NCBI GenBank assembly: GCA_964019165.1
Contig: OZ025269.1
Coordinates: forward strand, 12,343,808 to 12,407,807
Source: Mastigias papua
Taxonomy: Eukaryota; Cnidaria; Scyphozoa; Rhizostomeae; Mastigiidae
Reading direction: 5' to 3'
Length of the DNA: 64,000 bases
A model generated the notes under the pieces. It saw nothing but the letters and a program-made list of their open reading frames with translations. It did no database searches and was not told where the DNA came from. The translations under genes were made by a program, and so were the position numbers. The first letter of the stretch is position 1; each line of letters starts with the position of its first letter. This document shows positions 1 through 11,426 of this stretch, piece after piece.

Positions 1-553
1 GACTTGTCCATGGCTTATTGCAGCAACAGAATATGTAATATGTGCATCTTATGGTAATATTCATGATCCTGGACAGAATAGCCTTTTGCATTTTGCTGTC
101 AAAATCAACTGCCTTAAGTAGTTCAGTGAAAGAGTCTGAGGAGGATCCTACAGTGCCAAGAGCACCTAAGTATAAATTAATGAACTTTATTTGAATATAT
201 TTTGAACGTAAATCTTGATGAAGAGGATTGTATTTTACAGCTTTGCGATCGCTGTTGACCTTTATGATCATTTCAAATCCTATGGTAAGTTCAAGGATGT
301 GCAGAGTATTGTTTTTAGTGATTAAAAGAAGGTCAGGCCGGAGAGAATCACCAGTAACCGGAGAAGGGGACAGAAAAGCAGGAAGATCAGCGTATATGGA
401 GCAACTTGGAAGCGCTGATAGCGTATTAGCTATAAAGTTAAGAACCGAATCATGTCTCCAAGTATATCTACCTTGATCGAGGTACGATTTACAGCTGGAG
501 ACGACATGTTGTAGTGTCTCTGATTGAAGACAAAAGGAGCATGCAGATGTCCA

Positions 554-560
<7 letters not shown>
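1..560 (-). mobile_element. C-terminal fragment of an R2-like (RLE-class) non-LTR retrotransposon
   Basis: Reading the minus strand from about 560 down to the left edge gives one open frame with no stop. It begins with a CCHC knuckle (CSFC, seven residues, H, four residues, C), followed by the block GRYTWRHDSVL and then RPDLLLITKNNTLHILELT. The CCHC knuckle followed by an R-P-D and E-L-T core is the layout of the restriction-like endonuclease tail of R2/NeSL-type elements; that assignment rests on known family architecture. The reverse transcriptase part is missing because the frame runs straight into the (TA)n tract at 556-645. The piece continues past the left edge. It lies upstream of, or in an early intron of, the syntaxin gene and opposes it. 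Confidence 0.75.

Positions 561-645
<85 letters not shown>
556..645. repeat. (TA)n microsatellite
   Basis: About 90 bp of uninterrupted TA dinucleotide. It truncates the R2-like fragment on its left. The (Tyr-Ile)n reading frames it creates are not genes. Confidence 0.98.
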
Positions 646-647
<2 letters not shown>

Positions 648-775
648 TGGCTATTATGCAATAAAGGAGATAATTATTCTTCCTTAAGTATATATAGCAT
701 ACAATATTAGCATAAAGTTTATGACTTTCATATTACTTTGTAAATTTTGCACTTAATTATATTTCTTTTCCTCAG

Positions 776-1869
776 GAAAATTGGCATGGACATAAGTAAT
801 ACATTTGTCAAACTTGAAAAGCTGGCATTGTGTGAGCTATATTTCTATTACAATACTATTATAAATGTTATTTATTTTGTTGCAACTTCCTATATAAATT
901 TTCAGAGATTCAATGATTATTATGCATTGGTTTAGTGCTGATACTTCATTGTTTGCACAAGGTGCTCAAATATAAGATTTTGCTTGGATGTAAAATGAAT
1001 TCAGAGGAGTGAAATCAATGGTGCTTAAATAATGCCTTTTTAGTATATATGGTTGTTGCCACTTACATGAATATGTTAAATAGTATTACCCTAGAATCCA
1101 ATTCACACTGTATTTCATTTACTTCTCATTTATAATCACATGCTTCTTTGCAGCCTTTTCACTTGGCATCTCCTACCTTTTCTTGTGCCACACTTGGTTG
1201 GAATCACAAATCATTAATTTGATCCAACTTTTTATGTGCCCTTAGGTTTGGCTTTTGGGCATTTGATGCCTTTATTGCAGTTATAATTGTCTTTTATACT
1301 TACCTTAGTGGCAAAGCGGAAATCACTGTTTGATGATAAAGCAATTGAAATACAAGAGTTAACATACATTATAAAACAGGTGATTAAATTTGATGTAAAT
1401 TTTGTATAATTTTAGAGTTTGCAACATTTATGTTTATATTGTAGGCAATATACTACAATGTTGTAGCAATATTTCAAAGTAAATCTTCTGAAGAGCTAAG
1501 AACTAGACTCAGAATTGAATATCCATTCAATGTTATGTAAAAATGTGCCTCAAGTAGTTTTTTTATGTGAAGGGAATTGATAGAAACAACTTGATGAGTA
1601 AGTGTACATACACAGCTTTGCTTAGTACCACTGGTGTAATTAGGTATAAGAAACCATTATAGCAAGTAATCTAAAGGAAGGCTAGTTTGTTTTTTTGACC
1701 GGGCAGGATTTTATCCAAGACTGTAGTGTTTGGAAGAGCCAACAAAGAGCTCTCCCATTGTAGAATAGAAATTTCGAATCACTAAAGGTGATAGTGATGA
1801 TCACTAAAGTTTGTGTTTCTTGTTGTTGGTGATGGTGGTGGTGATGATGATGATGAAGATGACGATGAC

Positions 1870-1912
<43 letters not shown>

Positions 1913-4900
1913 GTGATGGTGATGGTGATGGTGATGGCTAGCCCATGGTTGGAGACCTCGTGGTGGCAAGCGGGCGCAGAGAGACTCTGCCCTTAAGTTG
2001 ATATTGATTCGTTTTGCGAAGATTCAGAATTGGGGCAGATGTTGACGACTTGTGGCAAACTGTCCAACCAGGCCCCTTCAGTGAAAGTCAGGCGCAGCAG
2101 CTTCAGGCTGCAACTCTGATAAGTAACTGTTGGGGTAACAGAGTGGATTGAGTGTAGCCGACTCAATCACCTCTTCTAAACAATTTGAAGGTGACACTGA
2201 CGTCAGGATCAGGGTCAGCCTAGGCCCCATAAATGCCGTACAGGAAAAGACAGATGATGATGATGATGATGTGATGATGATGGTAATGATGATGATAATA
2301 ATGATGATGATTATAAATGTTTGCATTTATTATATTTATTTTCAGTATGCAATCACTTAGCTTGTTAGTGGTAGCTACCTTTGAACCTTTGATATCTCTT
2401 CCCACTGGATGGTTTTTTTGGATAGGAGTACTATAGTAACATATGTAGGATTTATTGGTGATATAAACCTCCATATTTCAGGATTTCAATTTTGTAATTA
2501 TTACCAGGCTTATCATTAGAGTAGAATTATAAGCTTTTATTGATATATAGCTTCTGGATACCATGTTCTTCCCAAGAATGCTTTTGATCTGGTCACAGTA
2601 TTAGTCCTTTTTTGACTCTCTGTTAGTACTACTTTCAATTGGTAGTGTATACCATTAGTTCTTGGGTATAACTTGCATACCTACCTCTCAGGATATTAAT
2701 CATCTCAATCAACAACTTGGACAACTTCATCAGGTTGGTACCATTTTTCCTTGATAGCTTCAAAACAGGTTATTCACTGCCTTTTTTGCATTTCTTAACT
2801 AGGATGGTTTCATGTCAATCTTACTCCTTTGTAGGAATTTAGCGTTCATGGTAACCATTTTTTGCCATATTATCAGGCCACTCCTTAAGAATTTTCAATG
2901 GGCATGACTGTTTGCACTGTAAAGGCATTCAGTCTGGTTGCTCATCAAGAATGAGGTGTATGATGAAACATGCACCTCACCTCACCTCATTGAGGTATGT
3001 GCTGAGGCATACACATGATATCAATGGCACACCTTGAATGGAGAGGCCTGTATTAGGAACTAAAATCTTAGACTTCATTCTCAGTTTTGATATTTCAACA
3101 TGACATGATATTTTGAATTACACTCTTGTATATTACAGATTGTTAATCAAAGCCACACTGGTCAGAGCAAAGATGTACAAACGCATTCTCATTCAGTTGT
3201 TATATCATTGCAGGTGATAACTTATTTTAGTTGTACTTTTGAATTTTATGAAAGGTTGGATGCATGGTTCTTAATTTGTTGTTTAGCATTACTTTATGAT
3301 GTAATTGAATTATCTTCTATGTGATATAACTAATATCAGTGAGATTTCATTTTGGCCAAGCCTGAACTGGCAGTAGCTTATATGTTTATTACCATAACTT
3401 CCAATAACTTTTTCTAATTTCTCACACCACTAATAAGCAGCTTGATTTTCTTTGCAGTCAAAATTAGCACATATGTCAAAAGATTTCAAAGATGTGTTAG
3501 AAGTTCGGACAGAGGTGAGAAATTCTTTTACTAAATGTTATATGTATAGGACTTCCCTGAGCAAAACAAGGGTGACCTCAAAATGAACTCCATAAACATT
3601 TTAGGGACTCTGTTTCACACCCCTTCTAAGAATGCATGTAGAATACATAGAAGGGTCTCATTAAAATAAAAATGAAATAGGAAGTCCAGTCTAGGAATAT
3701 TTGATAGGTTTAAAGTATATGAAAAGTTGTGATATTTAAACTTGTGATTTGCTTGTGGGGTATGCCTAGCCACTCAGCTGTATCAAAGGACAATTTCTGA
3801 TTATACAGACATAGACATGTTATCACATGATTATTATAATGATGATTTGCATTGAGGCTGTGTTAGTCATAGCAAAGAGGTTATTTAAGACAGATCTCTT
3901 TTGATGATAATACAAATACATACATTCGTCATGTATACTACAAGGGTTGAAATTGTTTTCCCTTACCTACTACATGTATAATTGTTCATACATATTCACA
4001 CATATGCAAACACTTACCTGATTATACTCAAATATGTGACATCTGTGATCACTTTTTAATTTTTTTGCAAGAATATGAAGCAGCAAAAGCAAAGGAGGGA
4101 TGAGTTTTCCCAGGGACCAGTTGCTGATAGTTTACCTTCTGCAGCATTGTCTGGACATGTTGCTGGTTCAGCCCTTCAGAGAGCTGGATCTAGAGACATG
4201 TATCAAGGGGGCTCAAGTACAGTAGCAATTGACATGCCAGGAAGTGAATCACATTTTCAAGGTAGTCAAGCACAGATGATGGCAGTGCAGGTAAGCTATT
4301 AATCTCATTTTGGAAGAATGGAAGATGAGAATAGTTCAGCACCATTTATAAGTTCAGTTCAGATTCTCATTTGAAAAATATGCTACATCCCCACAAATTC
4401 ACAATAAGCTAACTAAGTGTAGCTAAATATAACTGCAAATATTAGCAGTGAGGAATTTCTTAAGAAAGCCCCCACTCAATAGATAGACTCTTCAAGGAGA
4501 GCACACCCCGTGTAAAGGTTATGCTTGGAGCATTCTCAAGATATCATGCGTTGTTATATCTATTCCTCTTTTCCATTCATGAGCATACTGGCATGCTGAC
4601 ATTGTTAGGTGTGTGTTTTCACTAGGGATTATTCGCTTTCATCAAGCAGTTTCCTCTACTACTCATAGCTATCAAAATAGTTATTATGGTTTGCCGAGTT
4701 TCCATAGAAGTTGTTCAAGCATATCATATTTAGCTTAATTTGTCTGTTTCATGTTTTGCATTAGGATGATTACATCCAATCGAGGGCAAATACTATGGAG
4801 AATATAGAGCAGACAATTGTTGAACTTGGTGGAATATTTTCACAGCTGGCTCATATGGTTAAGGAACAAGAAGAAGAAATCAAACGGTTTGATGCTATGC

Positions 4901-7731
4901 TTTTTCGATTATCTATAACATTAACAGAGCTCGTCCATAAACCTTGAACTGATCAGGTGTACGCTCAGGCTCCAAGGAACTAGTAGAATTGTGCTTTCTA
5001 ATGCAGTATTGTGATATAGTGAATGAGAGTATTGCCACATCTTTTCACTAATTTTGGTTTCGAAGATTTGATGTGCGGTCTATGTGAGAAGTGTATCACT
5101 GCTAAGGCAAAGTTGAAATCCTCGTTCATAAAAAAGACGTTTTTTGTTGTCGTCAACAATTGAAACACAGACGATTATTCATACATTTGACATTATTTTG
5201 CAACCAGCACTGCGTATTTTTGGTAGTAGATTAATGGAAACAACTGACAGGATCTTTGTATCCAGTTTCGCTTGTCTCTACTAAGACGTATGCAAAATGA
5301 AGCTGGATAATTTGTCTTTGAAGTATGACACATTACGTCAAGCAGTTGCTGGATTTTTGTTTATAAAATACTCTCTAGGCAGCGTGTTCCAAACTATCCG
5401 TCTTTTATGTTTGTGGACAGTTTTCTCTATGAAGACCTTCGGTGCAAATTTTGTTTGTAGCCTGGCCTTTCTTTCCATTTAGCAGGTTCGTATGATCAGT
5501 GCAGATATTGCAGAACTTAATTTATTTGAAAAACATTTGTCCCGAGTTTGGGCGCCTTAAAGTAGGGGTGCAGCTTTTGGTCATGGGTGGCTTATGCATG
5601 GGTTTTTTGGTACTTTGAATCTTCATGATTTAGTTCACTTTTTTGTATGATATCAGTTTCTTTCATGCTTTAGGAACATTTTCAATTGTTGTATATTTTG
5701 AGGTTATAAACAGGCAGGAGATCCGCGTTGAAGTCAGACATAATTTATTACTTTTATTTTTCCAAAGTCAAAATTTTCATCCTAGAGGGAAGCGCATTCT
5801 GATTAAAAACTTGATAGCAATAATGAAAACCTTGATGATTGGAGACAAAGTGCTAAGCAGCATGGATATTCATTAAAAACTCATTTATAGGGAAGTAAAT
5901 TGCTGAATATAACCGATTTGAGACGTATTGGAGTTGACATAAAAGATGGAAAGGCAGAACTATAGCAGTTAGATATGCCGATATCCAAGGTCGTAAACGG
6001 TTAAGACTTAATCAAGTATAGAACGCTTCGATGTAAACAACTATGATCACCAGTTCCGTATAAAGAGTGGAAATAAGCATTTTATTAAGAAGAATCCTCA
6101 GGCGTGTGAGTATAAAGGCCATATTACCAGCCATGTCTGAAAAGAAAAGTGCTATTATACTGTAGAAATTCTTTGAATATTGCCACGCCTAACTGTGTTG
6201 CTCGTATGTCTCAAAACGATTTTGCCACCAGTTTACACATGGATGTACTGAATGAGTGTTTATTCTGCTCAACCATTTGTCTACAAATTATCGTGGTTTT
6301 CATATTTTTATTAAAAATTCCCATCCTCTGGGATTCTATTCCAATGCCGTAACCCCATGGATTTTGAATAAGTCGTTAGCTGAGATAAAGTCTCCAAATA
6401 TCGCAGCTTTTAAAGCAAAATTAACGAGATATCTGTTTGATTATTGCTTTAGTAACCCTGCAGTTTAGCTTGTTTTCGCCCAGTAGCATAAAGCATTTTT
6501 CGTGAATAAATTACAAAGCTCTTTGGAATATTTGTGTATAGTGTTTCCCGCTCTATACATGCATGATTGTCGTATTTATCTTTCACTATAGCACGAAAAA
6601 GTAGGAACATTCTTTTAGCATACTGAAAGCTGTTTTCGTCCGACATTCTTCAGAGTATGAAACGTCGGATAACGACGGAAAGGTGAACCGAAATGTATAG
6701 CCAGATGCGGGTACACGTGATATGATGAATTATGCGTCTATTTGGCCCTATGATTGGCCAATTAGCACCTATTCAACATTGTTTACTTAAAGAGTCCAAG
6801 TGAGAAAATGAACTATTTTTGTTTACACAAGACTGGATTTTGAGTCTTAATGTAAACTGATTCCAAATCACTTAAATGAAAGGACGAACTTGCTTGCCCA
6901 AAGATGCGAAAATTATCGTCTGTATATGTTTTGGCGCATTCTGGATTTTTGATGAGATGTTGTCCTATGGCGGAATCACAAGTCATATATTTATAGATAT
7001 ATTTTGGCATTGGTGTCTGTATTAATTTGATTCTTGCACTTCAAATGAAACTATCAGCCTTCAAACTATCCTTTCGATCTATTTAATACTCTACATGTGC
7101 ACCAAACACTGACTTAAAAATTTATTGGCTATTACGATAAAAGTAAAACTACATGGGTTTTCAAACAAGTAAGCTTTCTGTATGACGAGTAAGTTCACCT
7201 TTCATTTTCGGCACCGAAAATGAAAACTGAAGTCTGCCGAGTAACTTTCAGTTCCTTTAGTCAACTTGTGTAGCAAATGCCTTTGTACTGGTTAAGCAAT
7301 TTAGTCTCATAAAAGGTATACACCAGTTGAGAAGTGTGTATTTGTGAATTGATTATTTCACAAATGCCAAGAATTTAGACACATTATAATTTTTATATTC
7401 AGTATGTAATTAGGAAGCGAGTTGTTTCATAGAGCAATTTGATTTGTGGCTTCGCTGCTTTATATGGTAAATTTGAAACAATTGGTGTTTATCAGCCTGT
7501 GACGGTAGATTTAAGCTAGGTTTCCGCATTGAAGAAGTTTCTAGGTTTCTATGTTACGAATTCTCTTTCAGGATTGATTCCAATGTGGAAGAGACTGAAA
7601 CAAACGTCGAACTTGCCCACTCAGAGATTCTCAAATACTTCCAGTCAATTTCATCGAATCGGTGGCTAATGATTAAGATATTTTTCGTTTTAATTATTTT
7701 CTTTATTGTTTTTGTTGTTTTCATGACTTAG
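776..7731 (+). CDS. STX5: Syntaxin-5 homologue (Golgi/ER Qa-SNARE), 5'-partial, eight exons
   Basis: Joined exons 776-831, 1309-1379, 2692-2733, 3139-3213, 3458-3514, 4072-4290, 4765-4886 and 7572-7731 (stop TAG at 7729) keep one frame across GT-AG introns. The order of blocks matches syntaxin 5: DISNTFVKLEKL, AKRKSLFDDKAIEIQELTY, the short exon DINHLNQQLGQLHQ, VVISLQSKLAHMSKDF, VLEVRTENMKQQKQRRDEFS, then a SNARE motif (YIQSRANTMENIEQTIVEL, IFSQLAHMVKEQEE) and a C-terminal anchor rich in Ile/Phe/Val ending FMT. Syntaxin 5 is the Qa-SNARE for ER-Golgi and intra-Golgi membrane fusion. The first visible exon starts inside a codon, so the N-terminal exon(s) lie off the left edge. The segment encoded by 4072-4290 is a variable linker. 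The last intron (2.7 kb) carries retroelement debris. Nothing looks broken. Confidence 0.95.
1829..1937. repeat. (GAT)n trinucleotide microsatellite
   Basis: GAT/GGT triplets run for about 110 bp inside a syntaxin intron. They generate spurious poly-Met and poly-His frames on the two strands. A second, less regular GAT/AAT patch lies at about 2252-2314 in the same intron. Confidence 0.95.
6225..6480 (+). mobile_element. LINE ORF2 C-terminal remnant in the last syntaxin intron
   Basis: The translated stretch FYSNAVTPWILNKSLAEI then IAAFKAKLTRYLFDYC resembles the extreme C-terminus of CR1/jockey-type LINE ORF2, where a W-N-x-L-P-x-E-I block precedes S-x-x-x-F-K-x-x-L. The frame breaks upstream and no RT core is seen, so this is a 5'-truncated decayed copy. 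An AATAAA-like stretch follows at about 6505. The match is short and the call tentative. Confidence 0.4.
6580..7010 (-). mobile_element. Penelope-like element, 3' fragment
   Basis: On the minus strand the frame 7010-6813 reads SAIGQHLIKNPECAKTYTDD and LESVYIKTQNPVLCKQK, which matches the C-terminal end of GIY-YIG-containing Penelope-like polyproteins. A stop and the family 3' region follow, down to about 6580. The same sequence recurs at 41018-41428 and in both arms of the copies at 15256 and 58234. The 3' region contains a hammerhead-like motif at 6619-6659 (minus), here with weaker helices. It sits antisense in the last syntaxin intron. The terminal 29 bases seen in other copies are absent. 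Confidence 0.75.
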
Positions 7732-9373
7732 ATACCACTAAATATATTCGTGAATTGAGATAAGCCTAGTCCATACTTAGATAATTATGTCATATTATAT
7801 GTTCGTTGCATCCGTGTATTCTGTCCTTCATACCAGGCATGTGTGTGACTTAAAGGCCTGGTTTTCGTATAGCCGTTATTGACTGGGATATGTGACAGTC
7901 ATTGCATCAGCAATGCTACTAGGATATCTACGATGATGTGGGAACGTGGTTTTGGTGATCTCAAGGCATCCCCATAGTGCCCAAGACTTCCCAGTCGACG
8001 CGGAAAAAATTGAGAATGTTTCCGTTGCAGCGAATTGTATTCTCGATGACTGGGACGCATCCTTGTCGCTTTCCACAATACATGGAAACCACGCTTAGAC
8101 TATAGGCATTGCTGCAGATTGTGAATACCTTCGAAACCATTCAGTTCTTGGATTATGGGTCGGAGGTATCCAAAAGCTCGCCTTAACTACGTTAGCCTTT
8201 TTCCGTAGCAGAAGCTGTGAATAGTGATTTTCTTCGCAGCCATTCCGTTTGAGGATGGCATTGCACTATGGTTAGAATGGACGCATCTTGTTGTCTAATA
8301 ATTTAACTTTAAAAAATCCACTACACTGTGTATCCAGAAATATGAAATATAAAACAATTTATAACTTGCCAAAGAGTCACTCCCTGGTAATATCTTGTCC
8401 AGTAAACCTCCTGGAAATCAATTAAGATGGATTCCATAAGCGAGTAGGAAATCACTTGTGGATGATCAAGAGGTTTCCCTGATTGTTTTCCCTTGGGAAA
8501 ATCCAATGTCCGGTTTTGAATTTTTGTAGTAGCCAATTTAATGTGACATACCCGTCAATATGCACCAGGCAACAATCTAAGGAATTTTCATCACTGCAAG
8601 AAATGATAAGTTTTGCACCTTAGATCTTAGATTATTGCTTGATATGGATGAAACTTTTAGAGGCAGTTTTGTAGAATTAATTGTGCCATCATAGCATGAC
8701 AAAGCTATATGATCTTTCAGCTTTACCTTAGAAATATTTTGGAAAAGTTTTAGATCTATTTTGCTTATGGTTTGATATCGGGAAAAGACATATGCAGCTG
8801 TGGTGCAGTTGCTGGGGTGCGGGTATTAAATGGGGCTAATCCGTATCAAATTCAAGACTTTTGCTACTTTGTGGAAGTTTTGTACCAGAATTACCATGTT
8901 TGAGAGGGTTTATGGAAAAGTATCTGAAAATATTGGCCCTTAGCTCCCCTCACAACATACCTCTCACATTGCCTATGATTTGATGGTACATGTGATATTT
9001 TTACAGGCATTATCGGAATTGATAATTTATTTTATAAAACTAAGAACAGTTCAAAGTATTATAATTTGTCTATGTGCAGAGAAAACGTGAATTCGAACCA
9101 GCCAGTAAATATCAATCAAGTGTAATTTATTTATAGGTTTGCCTAAAATTTGTCAAAATGGCGTAAACGTCATAGCGAACATTGCATTTTCAATCAATGT
9201 TTGCAAACGGTATGTTTGTCAAATTGGCATTTTGTTATGCTACGCTTGCTCAAAGTATAAGCCCAGAACTTTAGTGTTTTCACTTCCTCTCGATGCACTT
9301 TTACGTGCTTGTATGTTGTACATTCGTATATTATCATCTTGGCCTGAATTAGCTTGTTAGCTATGAGGGCCGT
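7732..9373. other. Intergenic, no supported gene
   Basis: AT-rich sequence downstream of the syntaxin stop. Short open frames on both strands show no recognisable motif. A short inverted repeat (CAACAATCTAAGG near 8570 and its partner near 8630) may be a small inverted-repeat element. No convincing poly(A) signal is seen close to the stop. Confidence 0.5.
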
Positions 9374-10130
9374 TTAGGGGTTCCAGGGAACAGGGGAAAA
9401 TGCAAAATATATCCTGCTCAATTCTAGGTGATGGTTCATAGCACTGGCAGATGAGTTAGTATCTTCTATTACAGTGAACGACGCTGTATCATCAGCAAAA
9501 AGCTTGGCGTTAAACTTCACGTCTGCAGCTAGATCATTGATGTAGAATAGAACCCTGGGGTACTGCTGCCGAAACATCTCCCCAGAGAGAATTCTGTCCA
9601 GTTAGGACTGTTCGCTGTGTTCTACCCTTAAGAAAACTTTGAATAGGCAAAATGAGATCTCCTGAGACGCCATATGGCTGTAGTCTGTAAATCAGGCCAT
9701 CATGCCGTACTCGATCAAATGCCATTTTATGAAAGAGATGGTATTATTGGGATCTTCGCTTTTTTTAAGAAAGTGGCGATTAAAGATCAATATGATTTAT
9801 CAGAGGTCCTAGGATTAGCTAATGTGCTCCCTGCCTTGAGGAAATAATTTCGTTTGGTATCCTCTATCGGGTTTAAACCTTCGGAAGTCATCTGTTGTAT
9901 TCCCTCCAGCTTGCCAATTGGCCGTCCGTTTTTCGCGAATTTTCTGTAGACACGATTCTTTCCCCTCAAAACGGTTTTAACTTTATCAGTTATCTTCCAT
10001 GATGGTTGAGATCTAAACGGCTTAGTTTTGTTAGGTATAAAATTTGAATAAATGTTCAACAGAACCTCAATGAGTAATTCAACTTTCTCATTGGGGTCAG
10101 GTTGCCTAGGTGCTCTTGCCAGTGAAACGC
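9374..10130 (-). mobile_element. Degenerate CR1/jockey-like LINE reverse transcriptase fragment
   Basis: On the minus strand, from high to low coordinate: a linker before the RT (YSNFIPNKTKPF, KNRVYRKFAKNGRP), then RT blocks MAFDRVRHDGLIYRL, SFLKGRTQRTVL, AVPQGSIL, and FYINDLAADVKFNAKLFADD carrying the FADD catalytic motif. At least two frame changes and a deletion between linker and RT (about 9726-9790) show a dead copy. No endonuclease domain remains. Confidence 0.85.
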
Positions 10131-10429
10131 TTCAATACTTTCCTAATAGCTACGGCATTTGCCTTGTCATAGAGCCAAATCATTGGTTTTGAAGGGGGAA
10201 GTTTATATTAGAGACTTATAATTCTCCATAAACTATTTGGTGGCGACAATGGCCATGAAATGAGAGATCTCCATAGTGAAAACACCGCGAACTAATTGCG
10301 GTCAGTTAAATCGTTAGATTGGTAATGTTTCAAGGTAGGTATGGTGCCAAGAAGGCTAGGCATTGGCAATATATAAACCAAGCGTCAAATGGAAAATAGG
10401 CTGTGAAAGAAATAGGCACTGGGGGACTA

Positions 10430-10985
10430 TACGACAAGGGACTTTACGAGACATGTTGGGATGTTACAGTGACTGTAATGGAATCGACCATTTGTGTGGA
10501 TATATTGAAAAGTCAACTCAATTATATTTCTGTTGAGGTCGTTTGGGAAGTCTTTATTAGTTTTGTAAATACTATGTAACATGTGCCCAAACAATTGTAT
10601 AAAAGATGAGAACCATTTCGTCACTGAATGCCTAGCATATCAGGAACTTAGAACACCCTTCATAAGATTGGCCAACATAGAGTCACTTCCTGTTAATTTG
10701 CAATTTATGCAGCTTATGAGAAATAAGAGCGGGCCACTAATATATGCTTTAGCCAAAATTTCTGAAAGAGGCATTAAAATTACCAAACTAAAACAGCCCC
10801 TACAGATCTTGCTGCCCCCAGACGTTAGTGTTTCTGTTTGTTCTGCCTTCTTTAATTTTTGTTAAATAGTTGATGTTATGCTTAGTCTTTAAGTAACAAT
10901 TTTGTTTTTGTTAGTTTCCTGTTATGGTATGCTGCCATACGCCGTATGAAGGTAGTGCATTTTGCATTAATAAATACACTACCAC
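10430..10985 (+). mobile_element. LINE tail with CCHC-like motif and 3' UTR
   Basis: The frame from 10581 reads CPNNCIKDENHFVTECLAYQ, a C-x3-C-x6-H-x4-C motif followed by LRTPFI, as found at the end of many LINE ORF2 proteins. The frame stops at 10863 and a short UTR ends near an AATAAA at about 10969. It lies opposite to the LINE just upstream, so it is a separate insertion. The RT is missing. Confidence 0.6.
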
Positions 10986-11224
10986 AGTTTTGCAGCCGGA
11001 GTATGAAGTAAACTTACCTCTGAAATTATGCAGACTCGCAACGAACCGCTACTTATGATAGTCTTTGATTAGGATACAAGCGAGATTCCTAGTTGCATTC
11101 CGAAGGTGTACAGCCCACGCCGGAGATTCACTCAACATAGTCTGAACCGCACCAATCTTTTCCCGCGTGTTGCTACCATCTTTGCTACAAGAGAACGCCC
11201 ATTGAAAACCTCTTGTTTCTATGG

Positions 11225-11426
11225 TTACATTCACGTTGCCTAGTCACTTGGATAAAGGAAATACATTTCATTTCCGCTTTCTTAGAACTGTGGAACTTGG
11301 GTAGGAGGCACTGACCAGTGGTAGGACGTAGACCTAATGAAACCGTTCGGTGCAGCAAGGAAGTGAATCCATGCGTAACATTTGAGGTAGTAAACAGCCA
11401 CATGTGTTCCTGATCTATGTATAAAG
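11225..11426 (+). promoter_or_regulatory. Proximal upstream region of copy A, conserved with copy B
   Basis: The segment starting near 11225 (CGTTGCCTAGT, then GGAAATACATTTCA-like sequence, a TTCTTAGAACT-like block, GGTAGGAGG and GCAAGGAAGTGAATCCA) aligns with 37950-38175 upstream of copy B, whereas sequence further upstream does not. This makes it the probable left edge of the duplication unit and a candidate proximal promoter/5' UTR. No TATA box is clearly placed. Confidence 0.45.

Noticed and set aside
430..648. Open frame with a long Tyr-Ile repeat
   Set aside because: Translation of the (TA)n tract; similar frames near 54000 and 59300 are dismissed for the same reason.
1682..1996. Poly-His and poly-Met frames on the two strands
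   Set aside because: Both are readings of one (GAT)n microsatellite inside a syntaxin intron.
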